The notes under the pieces were generated by a model that was given only the letters and a program-made list of their open reading frames with translations, was not told where the DNA came from and did no database searches. Below, in pieces: positions 8,462-15,972 of a stretch of DNA of 17,911 nucleotides. The stretch is from Firmicutes bacterium UBA1440 (GTDB lineage Bacteria; Bacillota; Clostridia; Peptostreptococcales; Anaerovoracaceae). Each line of letters begins with the position of its first letter. The first letter of the stretch is position 1. The DNA is taken from NCBI GenBank assembly GCA_002329565.1, contig DCTM01000001.1:1-17911 (forward strand), given 5' to 3'. A program made the translations under genes and the position numbers.

Positions 8462-9439
8462 CTATTCCGATAAGTCAGTCGCTTCCGCGAGGATATCCGC
8501 AGGAATCTGCAGTCCTATCGCATCGGCGGTTTTCTTGTTGATATATACCTTCACTTCCGACATCACCTGTACCGGCATAGTCGCAGGATCTGCGCCGCCG
8601 AGGACATCCGCCGCCATCGCACCCGTCCTTTGTCCGAGCTCAACATAACTGATGCCGTATGTTGCCAGACCGCCGTCCTTAACCATGGAATCTGCACTTA
8701 CGAAATAAGGGATCTTCGATGTGTTGAAAACTTTGACCGCCGCAGAGATTGCGGAAGCAACGTTGTTATCAATCGGCGAGAATGCGATGTCAACTTTGCC
8801 GTCAAGCGACTGTGCCGCCTGCTGCAATTCACTTGTGTTCATTATCTGCTTTTCAATAACCTTCAGATTGTTGGCCGCTGCGTATTCCTTAAGATCGTTG
8901 ACGACCGAAAGTGAGTTCACTTCCGATGAGGAGTAAACAGCTCCCACCGTCTTCATCCCCGGAACCATCTTCTGCGCAAGTTCCATAATCTTGCCCGCCG
9001 AAACCGCGTCCGAGGTTCCCGTGATATTCCCGCCCGGTTTCTCCATGCTTTCAACGAGTCCCGCCGAAATCGGATCCGTAACTGCCGAGAATATAATCGG
9101 AGTATCCTTGATTTTAGCAGCAGCCTGCGCCGCCGGAGTCGCGATAGCGATGATTACATCGCAACCTTCTGCCTCGAGCGACTGGCTGATGGTCTTAAGG
9201 TTATTTGTGTCGCCCTGGCCGTTTTTATAAACAATCGTGACTGTTTCTCCGTCCACATAACCCTGTTCTTCGAGTTCGGAAATAATATTTTCTCTGATTG
9301 TGTCAAGCGACGGATGCTCCACATATTGGATTATCCCCACCTTTGGAAGGTCGCTTTTTTCCTCTGTTTGGCCGCAGCCGGCGAAAACCAATGTCAGTGC
9401 CATAATCAGCACCAATGAAATCGCATTTTTCTTTTTCAT
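8462..9439 (-). CDS. trpX: Tryptophan ABC importer, substrate-binding lipoprotein
   Basis: This 325-residue lipoprotein is of the ABC_sub_bind family (PF04392 type). MKKKNAISLVLIMALTLVFAGC is a lipoprotein signal with the lipid-accepting cysteine at 22. The mature part starts with an acidic linker, then PKVGIIQYVEHPSLD, the family's first beta strand and ligand-loop region. Two alternating lobes follow, with typical GNITGTSDAV and FSPIDNNV segments. The ATG at 9439 follows AAGGAG. The same frame stays open to 9715, but that stretch encodes the T-box RNA, not protein. The leader's UGG specifier makes tryptophan the predicted ligand; related proteins of this family bind other amino acids or aromatic compounds. 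Confidence 0.9.
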   Translation of the reverse strand: MKKKNAISLVLIMALTLVFAGCGQTEEKSDLPKVGIIQYVEHPSLDTIRENIISELEEQGYVDGETVTIVYKNGQGDTNNLKTISQSLEAEGCDVIIAIATPAAQAAAKIKDTPIIFSAVTDPISAGLVESMEKPGGNITGTSDAVSAGKIMELAQKMVPGMKTVGAVYSSSEVNSLSVVNDLKEYAAANNLKVIEKQIMNTSELQQAAQSLDGKVDIAFSPIDNNVASAISAAVKVFNTSKIPYFVSADSMVKDGGLATYGISYVELGQRTGAMAADVLGGADPATMPVQVMSEVKVYINKKTADAIGLQIPADILAEATDLSE

Positions 9440-9513
9440 TTCTTTTTCTCCTTTTTTAAAATAAAATCGGGAGTTTTCTCTGCATATAAGGTTATAAAAG
9501 CGGTTAGGTGCAC

Positions 9514-9549
9514 AAAAAAACCCGTCCTTGAATAATACAAGGACAGGTT
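9514..9549 (-). terminator. Regulated intrinsic terminator of the T-box leader
   Basis: Minus-strand AACCTGTCCTTG (9538-9549) pairs with CAAGGACGGGTT (9519-9530). This gives 12 pairs with one U-G and a 7-base loop, running into seven T's (9514-9520). The left arm is also needed for the antiterminator with the T-box sequence, so the two forms exclude each other. Confidence 0.92.
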
Positions 9550-9794
9550 CATAACCTGCGGTACCACCTCGCTTGACGCGCTCGCGCGCATCCACTCTGC
9601 AGAGTGCCATCACACCCCTTGCCCATAACGTCGGCATCACGTCTCCGCTACTCAAACGTATCAATCGTTCTTTTGCTTCGCCCTCAGAGGCCCATTCTTC
9701 TGCGGCTGCATCCATCCGGCTTCCACCAGCCCGGACTCGCTGTGCGATCGCTTCACAGTTTTACTTCCTCTTCGTCGGTTTCGGTATTGAATTA
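9514..9794 (-). promoter_or_regulatory. T-box riboswitch with tryptophan (UGG) specifier
   Basis: The leader RNA of trpXYZ, about 280 bases. The invariant T-box AGGTGGTACCGC, whose UGGU bulge pairs with the uncharged tRNA end, is at 9558-9569. Stem I begins with GAGG (9767-9770) followed by AGTA (9762-9765). It closes with CCTC (9687-9690). On the 3' side of the specifier loop GAA (9695-9697) precedes TGG (9692-9694), which is followed by a purine. AGTA opposite GAA is the known loop E motif next to the specifier, so the codon is UGG, tryptophan. The distal part has GCTGGTGGAAGCCGG. An antiterminator (about 9539-9570) and a terminator share the same bases. Uncharged tRNA-Trp would thus allow read-through. 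The start is inferred from the promoter. Confidence 0.93.
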
Positions 9795-9800
9795 CCATAC

Positions 9801-9829
9801 ATAGTAACATTTGCACTTTATCTTGTCAA
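9801..9829 (-). promoter_or_regulatory. Promoter of the T-box leader and trpXYZ
   Basis: Minus-strand TTGACA (9824-9829) is a perfect -35. After exactly 17 bases comes TACTAT (9801-9806), with one clear mismatch to TATAAT. The start point would be near 9794. This is the strongest vegetative promoter in the window, as expected for a leader that is made constitutively and controlled by termination. Confidence 0.78.
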
Positions 9830-9881
9830 TAGGTCTTTGATGATTTTTTTATTTTGTTGCGGCAAGCAGAAATTATTCGGA

Positions 9882-11348
9882 TTACAGAACAATACAGATA
9901 AAATAATCCTTGCCCTCGTCGCTGATCTTCTGCAGAGACCTCTGCACTTTTAAGCGCACTCCTTCCGGCACACTGGCAAGTTTGGTCTCCATCTGCTCCG
10001 TCACCATCTCGGACAACGATTTGCCGAACAAATTCGTTTCCCAGATTCGCTCGGGCTCGCTCTCGAATTCCTGTAACAGATGCCTGATCAAATCCTCCGA
10101 TTGCTTTTCCGTACCGACTACAGGCGAGACTTCTGTTGTAATGTCTGTTTTTATTATATGCATACTCGGCGCTTTTGCCTTTAAACGCACGCCGTATTTA
10201 TGTCCTTGTTTGAATATTTCCGGCTCCTCGAGCACCATCTCCGACAGGCGTGGCTGCACAATGCCGTATCCGCTCTCCTCAACCTGCATCATCGCCTCGG
10301 AAAGCTTATCGTACGATTTTTTGGCAGCTGTGAATTCACGCAACAAGTTGAAGAATTGATAGTCGTTCTTGACATCCTCCCCCATCAGCTCCGCTACAAC
10401 TTGATAGAACAGCCCTTCAGCCATGTTGAGCTTTATATCGGCTATACCGGTCGCCGGATCAATGTTGATTATATCAGCGCCCGTAACGACCTCACCGTCG
10501 ACAAGCGCATGCGTGTCGCGGATGTCTTCCATATTCTCAAAGCCCTTCGCCCATTCGCGAATGCTGTGGATCAGACCCGCTTTGATCCAATGATCCTTTT
10601 CGAGTCCGCTCGTGAAGCCCGGCAGCGAAAAGTTGACCTGCGTGACAGGGAAGCGATATAACGCTTCTTCAAGAATATTTGTGAGAGTTTCCATACTCAT
10701 CTTCTTGCAATCCGCCGCGATTACAGGCACGTCATGTCGCTGCACAATTTGCTCGCGTATTGCTTCCGTCATCTTCCCCTTGGGGTCAAGTGAATTCAAT
10801 ACCACAACAAATGGCTTCCCGAGTATTTTAAGCTCATTGATTACCCTGTTCTCTGCCTCCTCATAATTCTCGCGCGGCAGATCGGTGATTGTGCCGTCAC
10901 TTGTAATGACAATGCCGATTGTGGAATGGTCGGGGATGACCTTTTGCGTGCCCAGCTCAGCAGCCTTGCAAAACTCCATTTTTTCCTCACTCCAAGGAGT
11001 AGCCACCATGCGTTCTCGCCCTTCCTCCGTGTGACCAAGCGCGCCGGGGACCATATACCCCACACAGTCGGCAACCCTGACCTTGAAATTGATACCGGCG
11101 GAGAGGTTTACCGCAGCAGCCTCTGCCGGAATGAATTTGGGCTCGGTGGTCGTAATCGTCTTGCCCGTACCGCTTTGAGGCAGCTCATCCTCAATTCGCT
11201 GCTTTACATATATGTTGGTCACATTCGGAAGAACGAGCAAATCCATGAAGCGCTTAATAAATGTGGATTTTCCTGTCCTAACAGGACCAACTACACCCAG
11301 ATAGATATCGCCCTGCGTCCTTTCCGCAATGCTTTCATATATATTCAT
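9882..11348 (-). CDS. spoIVA: Stage IV sporulation protein A, coat-basement ATPase
   Basis: SpoIVA polymerises by ATP hydrolysis on the forespore surface and forms the base layer on which the spore coat is built; it is also needed for cortex. The protein has 488 residues, against about 492 in Bacillus. Its N-terminus IAERTQGDIYLGVVGPVRTG contains Walker A GPVRTGKS (21-28). TTTEPKF (67-73) is the switch region and ADCVGY (93-98) carries the Walker B Asp94. The C-terminus ends DYFICIVL, the conserved tail used for assembly. The ATG at 11348 has GGGGAGG 11 bases upstream; the frame is open to 11414, but those 22 residues do not belong to the family. It follows miaB by 73 bases that contain a dyad and a possible SigE promoter. 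Confidence 0.98.
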   Translation of the reverse strand: MNIYESIAERTQGDIYLGVVGPVRTGKSTFIKRFMDLLVLPNVTNIYVKQRIEDELPQSGTGKTITTTEPKFIPAEAAAVNLSAGINFKVRVADCVGYMVPGALGHTEEGRERMVATPWSEEKMEFCKAAELGTQKVIPDHSTIGIVITSDGTITDLPRENYEEAENRVINELKILGKPFVVVLNSLDPKGKMTEAIREQIVQRHDVPVIAADCKKMSMETLTNILEEALYRFPVTQVNFSLPGFTSGLEKDHWIKAGLIHSIREWAKGFENMEDIRDTHALVDGEVVTGADIINIDPATGIADIKLNMAEGLFYQVVAELMGEDVKNDYQFFNLLREFTAAKKSYDKLSEAMMQVEESGYGIVQPRLSEMVLEEPEIFKQGHKYGVRLKAKAPSMHIIKTDITTEVSPVVGTEKQSEDLIRHLLQEFESEPERIWETNLFGKSLSEMVTEQMETKLASVPEGVRLKVQRSLQKISDEGKDYFICIVL

Positions 11349-11366
11349 CAAAACAAAAACCTCCCC

Positions 11367-11389
11367 TATACTGTAAGTATTACAGTATA
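11367..11389. repeat. Perfect 10-base inverted repeat before spoIVA
   Basis: Arms TATACTGTAA and TTACAGTATA are exact reverse complements separated by three bases. The dyad lies between miaB and spoIVA, ending a few bases before the spoIVA ribosome binding site. It could be an operator or an RNA hairpin in the leader. It has no T run, so it is not an ordinary terminator. I do not recognise it as the site of a specific regulator. Confidence 0.65.
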
Positions 11390-11412
11390 TTAAAGAGGTT
11401 TTGGTATTATGC
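11382..11412 (-). promoter_or_regulatory. Possible SigE-type promoter of spoIVA
   Basis: Minus-strand GCATAAT (11406-11412) matches 6 of 7 of the known SigE -35 (KMATATT). After 16 bases comes TATACTGT (11382-11389), a weak match to the SigE -10 (CATACAnT). SigE control of spoIVA is established in Bacillus. The spacer is slightly long and the -10 poor, so this is tentative. The -10 coincides with one arm of the dyad. Confidence 0.3.
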
Positions 11413-11421
11413 AAAATTTAT

Positions 11422-12750
11422 CTACACTCGTTTTCCCATCAAACTGAAGGTGTTAGCCGAAGTGATTTCGATATCGACGATTGTTCCAATCAGTTCATCG
11501 TCGCCCTCAAAGTTCACGAGCTTAAACGAATCTGTTCTTCCTGTGAGAACATTATCACGCGTCTTGCTCGGCCCGTCCACAAGCACCTTTTCGATGCGTC
11601 CCACATAGGCTTCATTCTTGCGCGCCGACGATTCATTGATGAGGTCGACGAGTTCGTTGAATCGTCTGTGCTTTTCCTCCTCCGGAATCTGGTCCTCATA
11701 TTTTTCGGCAGGAGTACCCTTGCGGATGGAATAGAGGAAAGTAAATGCTGAATCGTATTGTACTTTTCTGCACAAATCGAGTGTCTCGGCAAAATCCTCC
11801 TCTGTCTCGCCCGGAAAGCCGACGATGATATCCGTGGTGATAGCGATATCGGGAACCGCACTTCTGATTTTCTCCACGAGGCGAAGATAGTCCTCTTTCG
11901 TGTAGCGCCTGTTCATACGTCTCAGAATTTCACTGCTGCCAGACTGTACAGGCAGATGAATGGATTTGCAGAGCTTTTGGCAGTCTGCAAAAGCTTGGAT
12001 CAGACGATCGGACAAATCCTTAGGATGCGAGGTCATGAAGCGAATGCGCTCGATGCCGCTGATATCGTTCAGCAGATAGATTAAATCCGTAAAATCGGTG
12101 TCCTTTGCGCGATAAGAATTGACATTTTGCCCGAGTAAAGTTATCTCCTTTACGCCGTCGGCCGCCAATTCGCGTACCTCGCGGACAATATCCTCCGGGT
12201 TGCGGCTGCGCTCGCGTCCTCGCGTGTACGGCACGATGCAATATGTGCAGAAATTGTTGCAGCCGTACATGATGTTGACAAACGATTTATGTTTGTACAG
12301 ACGCTTGGAAGGCAGCCCCTCTGCGATTTCTCCGCCGTCCTCCCAGATTTCGATCATCTTTTGTTTTTCAGTAATCACTCGTGTAAGTATCCCGGGGAAG
12401 TTATGAATGTTATGCGTACCGAAGATCACATCGACCCACGGATATTTTTCTTTCAGAGTATCTATGATATGCTGCTGCTGCATCATGCACCCGCAGACGC
12501 AGACGATAAGATTTTCGTTTTCCTGCTTGCGCTTTTTAAGTTGCCCGAGCGTGCCGAAAAAGCGTTTGTCCGCGTTTTCTCTGACACTGCAGGTATTGAG
12601 CAAAATGATATCCGCCTCTTCATGCTCGACCGCATACGCACCGTATTCCTCGAGCATTCCGGCAATGATCTCCGAGTCATGCTCGTTCATCTGGCAGCCA
12701 AATGTTACAATACAATATTTTCTGTCTTTTAGAATATTTTCCAATATCAT
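11422..12750 (-). CDS. miaB: tRNA-2-methylthio-N6-dimethylallyladenosine synthase
   Basis: MiaB is a radical-SAM methylthiotransferase that converts i6A37 to ms2i6A37 in tRNAs reading UNN codons, improving decoding. The protein has 442 residues. The N-terminal methylthiotransferase domain (about 12-125) holds the auxiliary cluster cysteines C19, C54 and C88. The radical SAM motif C164-x3-C168-x2-C171 lies in YGCNNFCTYCIVPYTRG. LLGQNVNSY follows. The last ~60 residues form a TRAM RNA-binding domain. QNVNSY and the overall length point to MiaB rather than MtaB or RimO. The ATG at 12750 has AGGAG 4-5 bases upstream. A promoter lies in the divergent gap. It is upstream of, and may read into, spoIVA. 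Confidence 0.97.
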   Translation of the reverse strand: MILENILKDRKYCIVTFGCQMNEHDSEIIAGMLEEYGAYAVEHEEADIILLNTCSVRENADKRFFGTLGQLKKRKQENENLIVCVCGCMMQQQHIIDTLKEKYPWVDVIFGTHNIHNFPGILTRVITEKQKMIEIWEDGGEIAEGLPSKRLYKHKSFVNIMYGCNNFCTYCIVPYTRGRERSRNPEDIVREVRELAADGVKEITLLGQNVNSYRAKDTDFTDLIYLLNDISGIERIRFMTSHPKDLSDRLIQAFADCQKLCKSIHLPVQSGSSEILRRMNRRYTKEDYLRLVEKIRSAVPDIAITTDIIVGFPGETEEDFAETLDLCRKVQYDSAFTFLYSIRKGTPAEKYEDQIPEEEKHRRFNELVDLINESSARKNEAYVGRIEKVLVDGPSKTRDNVLTGRTDSFKLVNFEGDDELIGTIVDIEITSANTFSLMGKRV

Positions 12751-12784
12751 AATCTCCTAACCGTTTTCGTTGCTTATTCTCGTT

Positions 12785-12813
12785 ATTCTATCATTTTTTC
12801 AATCAAAGTTCAA
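12785..12813 (-). promoter_or_regulatory. Predicted promoter of miaB
   Basis: Minus-strand TTGAAC (12808-12813), 17 bases, TAGAAT (12785-12790). The -10 has one mismatch and the -35 two. It lies in the 173-base divergent gap with the HD-domain gene, back to back with that gene's promoter. Confidence 0.5.
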
Positions 12814-12843
12814 TCACACCGGCATTATCTTATGTCAAATTCC

Positions 12844-12872
12844 TTTACACATATTCTTAAATCGAATATAAC
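12844..12872 (+). promoter_or_regulatory. Predicted promoter of the HD-domain gene
   Basis: TTTACA (12844-12849), 17 bases, TATAAC (12867-12872); each hexamer has one mismatch. Two perfect TATAAT sequences follow at 12880 and 12896, but neither has a good -35 at the right distance. The stretch between is very A+T-rich. Confidence 0.5.
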
Positions 12873-12923
12873 TTTTGCATATAATATATATAGTGTATAA
12901 TTGAAGGCAAGGAGAACGGAAAG

Positions 12924-13613
12924 ATGACTAACAAGCCAAAAGCAATTACAATAGAAGATATTAAAAAAAACAAAGAAATTTTAACTTACATCGCCAAGGG
13001 AAACAGCTTGCTCGGAGCGATGGGTTTTACCGAGCACGGGTTCGCACATGCTGCCAAGGTATCGAAGAAAGCAGGTGAGATTCTCACCGTACTGGCTTAC
13101 GATGCGCGCACAGCTGAGCTTGCAGCAATCGCCGGCTACATGCACGACATCGGCAACTGCATCAACCGTCACCATCACGCGGAGATCGGCGCTATCATAA
13201 CCTTTCGAATCCTCGACAAGATGCAACTCGATGCCGAAGAGCTCGCAGACATCATCGGCGCGATCGGCAACCACGACGAGAGCACAGGCATGGCAATCAG
13301 CCCGATCTCTGCCGCCCTGATACTTGCCGACAAATCCGACGTAAGAAGAAGCCGCGTGCGCTACAAAAATCGCAACGAAGAGCAACTTTCCTGCGATATT
13401 CACGACAGAGTGAACTATGCCGTACGCAAGTCCAATCTGACGATTGATTCGGAGAAAAAGATTGCTCTTCTCAAACTCGACATCGATACAGAAATCAGTG
13501 CGGTCATGGAATATTTTCAAATATTCTTGGTGCGCATGAACATGTGCAGAAATGCTGCCGAATATTTGGGTTTGAAGTTCGAGCTTTCCATGAACAACAT
13601 TCGTCTACTTTAG
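12924..13613 (+). CDS. HD-domain phosphohydrolase
   Basis: This 229-residue soluble protein belongs to the HD superfamily of metal-dependent phosphohydrolases, whose members cleave nucleotides, cyclic dinucleotides or alarmones. The metal site is visible: H42 in EHGFAHA, the H74-D75 pair in YMHDIGN, H85 in HHHAEIG, H117-D118 in GNHDES and D136 in LADKSD. No sensor, GGDEF or RelA synthetase domain is attached, so the substrate is not known. The start at 12924 has AAGGAG. It is divergent from miaB and converges on dapB, its last nine bases overlapping the dapB 3' end. HD proteins of this size are widespread in Clostridia with no assigned role. Confidence 0.88.
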   Translation: MTNKPKAITIEDIKKNKEILTYIAKGNSLLGAMGFTEHGFAHAAKVSKKAGEILTVLAYDARTAELAAIAGYMHDIGNCINRHHHAEIGAIITFRILDKMQLDAEELADIIGAIGNHDESTGMAISPISAALILADKSDVRRSRVRYKNRNEEQLSCDIHDRVNYAVRKSNLTIDSEKKIALLKLDIDTEISAVMEYFQIFLVRMNMCRNAAEYLGLKFELSMNNIRLL

Positions 13614-14318
13614 AGCATCCTCGACGCTGTAAAACCCGGGAGGCATACTTACGGCAAACAGCGCCGCTTTCAGCGCACCGACTGCGAAGATCCGACGAGA
13701 GGCTGCCGAATGACGGATTTCGATGATCTCATCCTCGCCCGCGAACAGCACAGTGTGCTCTCCGACAATTGTTCCGCCTCTGACTGCGTGAATGCAAATC
13801 TCCTGCCCGCGCCGTGATTCACCCTTACGACCGTACATCCACTCACAATCCTTACCTCGGTCGGCGGCTGCAGCCAACGCTAATGCCGTTCCGCTGGGAG
13901 CATCGAGCTTCCGCCTGTGGTGCTTTTCAATAATCTCTATATCGAAATCATCCTTAAGTATCGGCGCAATCTGCGCAACGATATTTTTTACGATCGAGAT
14001 TCCGACAGAAAAGTTTGCCGACATAACAACGGGAACGCTCTCGGAAAGTCGGTCGATCATCGCAAGTTCTTCTCGCCCGTGCCCCGTAGTCGCAATTACG
14101 ACTGCGCATCCTTTGTCCTTTGCATACTCGCACAGTGCCGGCAAATTGTCGGGATGGCTGAAATCCACAACCACATCGGCGACACCGAGATCCGCAAGCG
14201 TTTCACCCTTCAGCGGTTCTACCATCCCCAGAAAAGTGATATTTTCTTTTTTCTCAGCCAATTCGGAGGCTGTCCTCCCCATCACGCCTGCGCCCATGAC
14301 AGCTAATCTGCATTCCAT
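13605..14318 (-). CDS. dapB: 4-hydroxy-tetrahydrodipicolinate reductase
   Basis: DapB reduces hydroxy-tetrahydrodipicolinate with NAD(P)H in the diaminopimelate/lysine pathway, which feeds peptidoglycan and, in spore formers, dipicolinate. The protein has 237 residues, slightly shorter than the usual 245-270. The dinucleotide motif GAGVMG is at 9-14, TTGH at 77-80, and the catalytic region EKHHRRKLDAPSGTA at 131-145 with His133 and Lys137. The ATG at 14318 follows AGGAGG; further upstream the frame is open but not protein-like. It stands alone, with no dapA or other lysine genes beside it. The 85 bases between it and the esterase terminator hold TATACT (a possible -10) but no matching -35, and are too short for a lysine riboswitch. 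Confidence 0.95.
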   Translation of the reverse strand: MECRLAVMGAGVMGRTASELAEKKENITFLGMVEPLKGETLADLGVADVVVDFSHPDNLPALCEYAKDKGCAVVIATTGHGREELAMIDRLSESVPVVMSANFSVGISIVKNIVAQIAPILKDDFDIEIIEKHHRRKLDAPSGTALALAAAADRGKDCEWMYGRKGESRRGQEICIHAVRGGTIVGEHTVLFAGEDEIIEIRHSAASRRIFAVGALKAALFAVSMPPGFYSVEDALK

Positions 14319-14403
14319 ATCACAAACCTCCTCTTCCTCTTTCCACAGTATATGTCCTGCAGTCTGCCTTCTTGCTCGAATATTTACACACACCTGCAAG
14401 CAC

Positions 14404-14432
14404 AAAAAAACGAGCGTACTTTTTTACGCCCG
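14404..14432 (-). terminator. Terminator of the esterase gene
   Basis: Minus-strand CGGGCGTA (14425-14432) pairs with TACGCTCG (14411-14418) around a 6-base loop. This gives 8 pairs with one G-U, running into seven T's (14404-14410). It begins 38 bases after the esterase stop and separates that gene from dapB. Confidence 0.85.
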
Positions 14433-14470
14433 GATTTCGTTTTCCCTGACTCCTCAGCGGCAAATCCAAA

Positions 14471-15400
14471 TCAATTATCCAATTCAAAATTTCTTCGAAT
14501 AAAGCGGCATGCTCTTTCCATTGCTTCATCTGCCTCCTTGAACATTGGAGCCATAAGCGGAAAACAATGAAACATACCCGGCCAAACCTCTATTTGAACA
14601 TCTACCCCTGCTTCTTTTGCTTTCTTTGCAAATCTCACCGAATCATCTAAAAGGGTTTCATTATCGCCAACTTGAATGAAAATTTGAGGCAACCCTTCTA
14701 ACGCTCCAAACAGCGGTGAAGCATATGGATGCATGGGATCACCATTCCCAACATAATATTTGGTATATGTCTCATTTGCACCTTTGGGAGTACAGGGATC
14801 TCTTTTTTCTCTACTGTGATGAGAATCCCCTGACAAAGTCATATCAGTACATGGTGAAAACGCGACACATGCCTTAGGCATTGGAATTTCTTCGTCTTTT
14901 AGCTTTAAGAGTACAGATAATTCAATCCCGGCACCGGCAGAATCTCCGGCGAATATAATATTCTTTGGCTCATACCCTTCGGCCAGCAACCGGCAATATA
15001 TTTTTGCCCCATCAATTACGGCCGCCGGTGACGGATGTTCAGGGGCTAACCGATAGTCAAACAGCAGGGCATTATAGCCCAATCGCTTGCAAAAGTTTCC
15101 CACTATATTTCGATGGGAACGTGCGCTCCCCATTACAAAACCACCACCATGAAAATAAAGAATTACTTTATCATTCGGTGCCCCATTTACTTTAACCCAC
15201 ACAGCATAAAATTCAATAAATTCCGCTTCCGTAAAAGTGACACCCTCAATAGGTTTTACTAACCTCTCAGCCATTTTTTCAGTTTCATATCTCAACTTCT
15301 CAATATTAGTATTGGTACTGATTACTTCTGCTGTAAGCATACCTTTCATTAAGTGCCTATACTTTAGGAAATAATGAAAACATTTCGCTTTAAAACTCAT
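14471..15400 (-). CDS. Alpha/beta hydrolase, hormone-sensitive-lipase-type esterase
   Basis: This 309-residue carboxylesterase of the HSL (GDXG, family IV) group hydrolyses short-chain esters. The oxyanion motif HGGGF is at 84-88 and the nucleophile elbow GDSAG at 152-156 with Ser154. The acid is probably Glu248 in GDNETLLDDS, and the histidine is His278 in WPGMFHCF, so the triad looks complete. There is no signal peptide. The ATG at 15400 follows GGAGG. Base composition is clearly A+T-richer than dapB or the flanking unknown gene, and two gene remnants lie directly upstream. The TetR remnant may be what is left of its own repressor, so expression may now be unregulated; that is an inference. 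The natural substrate is unknown. Confidence 0.9.
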   Translation of the reverse strand: MSFKAKCFHYFLKYRHLMKGMLTAEVISTNTNIEKLRYETEKMAERLVKPIEGVTFTEAEFIEFYAVWVKVNGAPNDKVILYFHGGGFVMGSARSHRNIVGNFCKRLGYNALLFDYRLAPEHPSPAAVIDGAKIYCRLLAEGYEPKNIIFAGDSAGAGIELSVLLKLKDEEIPMPKACVAFSPCTDMTLSGDSHHSREKRDPCTPKGANETYTKYYVGNGDPMHPYASPLFGALEGLPQIFIQVGDNETLLDDSVRFAKKAKEAGVDVQIEVWPGMFHCFPLMAPMFKEADEAMERACRFIRRNFELDN

Positions 15401-15417
15401 ATTCTTGCCTCCATTTT

Positions 15418-15606
15418 CTATGGTAAATCACTTTTAATCAGCATTCTTGCAATAAATCTCTTGTCAGGAAGCTTACATGCGCTATTTCTTGTATGTTTAT
15501 ATGTCGTCAAACCATTTATGTTACTCCAAAAAAGTACCGCAAGCTCATACGGATCCCCTTCAACTACATCGCCTTCCTTTTGCCCCTGCTCTATTATCTG
15601 TTGCAT
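15418..15606 (-). pseudogene. C-terminal fragment of a TetR/AcrR-family regulator
   Basis: About 62 residues remain. IIEQGQKEGDVVEGDPYELAVLFWSNINGLTTYKHT resembles the end of the ligand-binding domain of TetR-family repressors, which are about 190 residues long. The DNA-binding helix-turn-helix and first two thirds are absent. A TAA lies in frame six bases upstream of the first ATG, and no TetR-like sequence continues in the other frames before the next fragment. No ribosome binding site is evident. It lies 17 bases upstream of the esterase gene, the usual place of a local repressor. Most likely a deletion remnant. Confidence 0.7.
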
Positions 15607-15621
15607 TGTTTATATGATCAT

Positions 15622-15972
15622 TTACAGGGATTTTTTTCTGAGACGATTGACTTGTCCGGATTGAATGTCCGAAATATGTTTTTTAATCTTCTCTTCTGGC
15701 CAATCCCACCATTTAGCTTCCAGTAATGTTGATATAACATCGTCTGAAAAACGTTTGCGGATTACCTTCGCAGGGACACCGCCTACAATGGTATAAGGCG
15801 GTACATCTTTTGTCACGACAGCACGAGTCCCAATTATCGCACCATCTCCAACAGTAACGCCGGCCATGATAATGGCCTCATATCCAATCCATACATCATT
15901 ACCAATAATGATATCTCCCTTATTGTCCCATATATGTGCTTCCCAATTAAAATTTTCAGGAGAGATATTCAA
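15622..15972 (-). pseudogene. C-terminal half of a CatB/Vat-type xenobiotic acetyltransferase
   Basis: About 116 residues of a left-handed beta-helix (hexapeptide repeat) acetyltransferase of the group that inactivates chloramphenicol or streptogramins, or of its uncharacterised relatives. [38 protein letters not shown] and [14 protein letters not shown] are the family's C-terminal signatures, followed by [10 protein letters not shown]. Full-length members have about 210 residues. The N-terminal half, including the catalytic-histidine region, is missing. The frame is closed by TAG four codons before a TTG at 15972, and no good ribosome binding site precedes it. It is almost surely not active. 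It ends 15 bases before the TetR remnant. Confidence 0.8.

Noticed and set aside
9440..9715. A 92-residue N-terminal extension of the substrate-binding protein
   Set aside because: The frame is open, but these bases are the T-box stem I, specifier, antiterminator and terminator. The lipoprotein signal and AAGGAG site place the start at 9439.
14319..14403. Lysine riboswitch or T-box before dapB
   Set aside because: Only 85 bases lie between the esterase terminator and dapB, too short for a lysine riboswitch, and no T-box sequence is present. The nearby hairpin with T's serves the esterase gene.
13792..14502. 236-residue plus-strand open frame opposite dapB
   Set aside because: Rich in Ser/Ala/Thr as expected from the complement of dapB codons, with no recognisable domain; a shadow frame.
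15622..15972. A functional small hexapeptide acetyltransferase starting at TTG
   Set aside because: The family needs the N-terminal half for its active site and trimer. An in-frame stop lies four codons upstream of the TTG and no good ribosome binding site is present.
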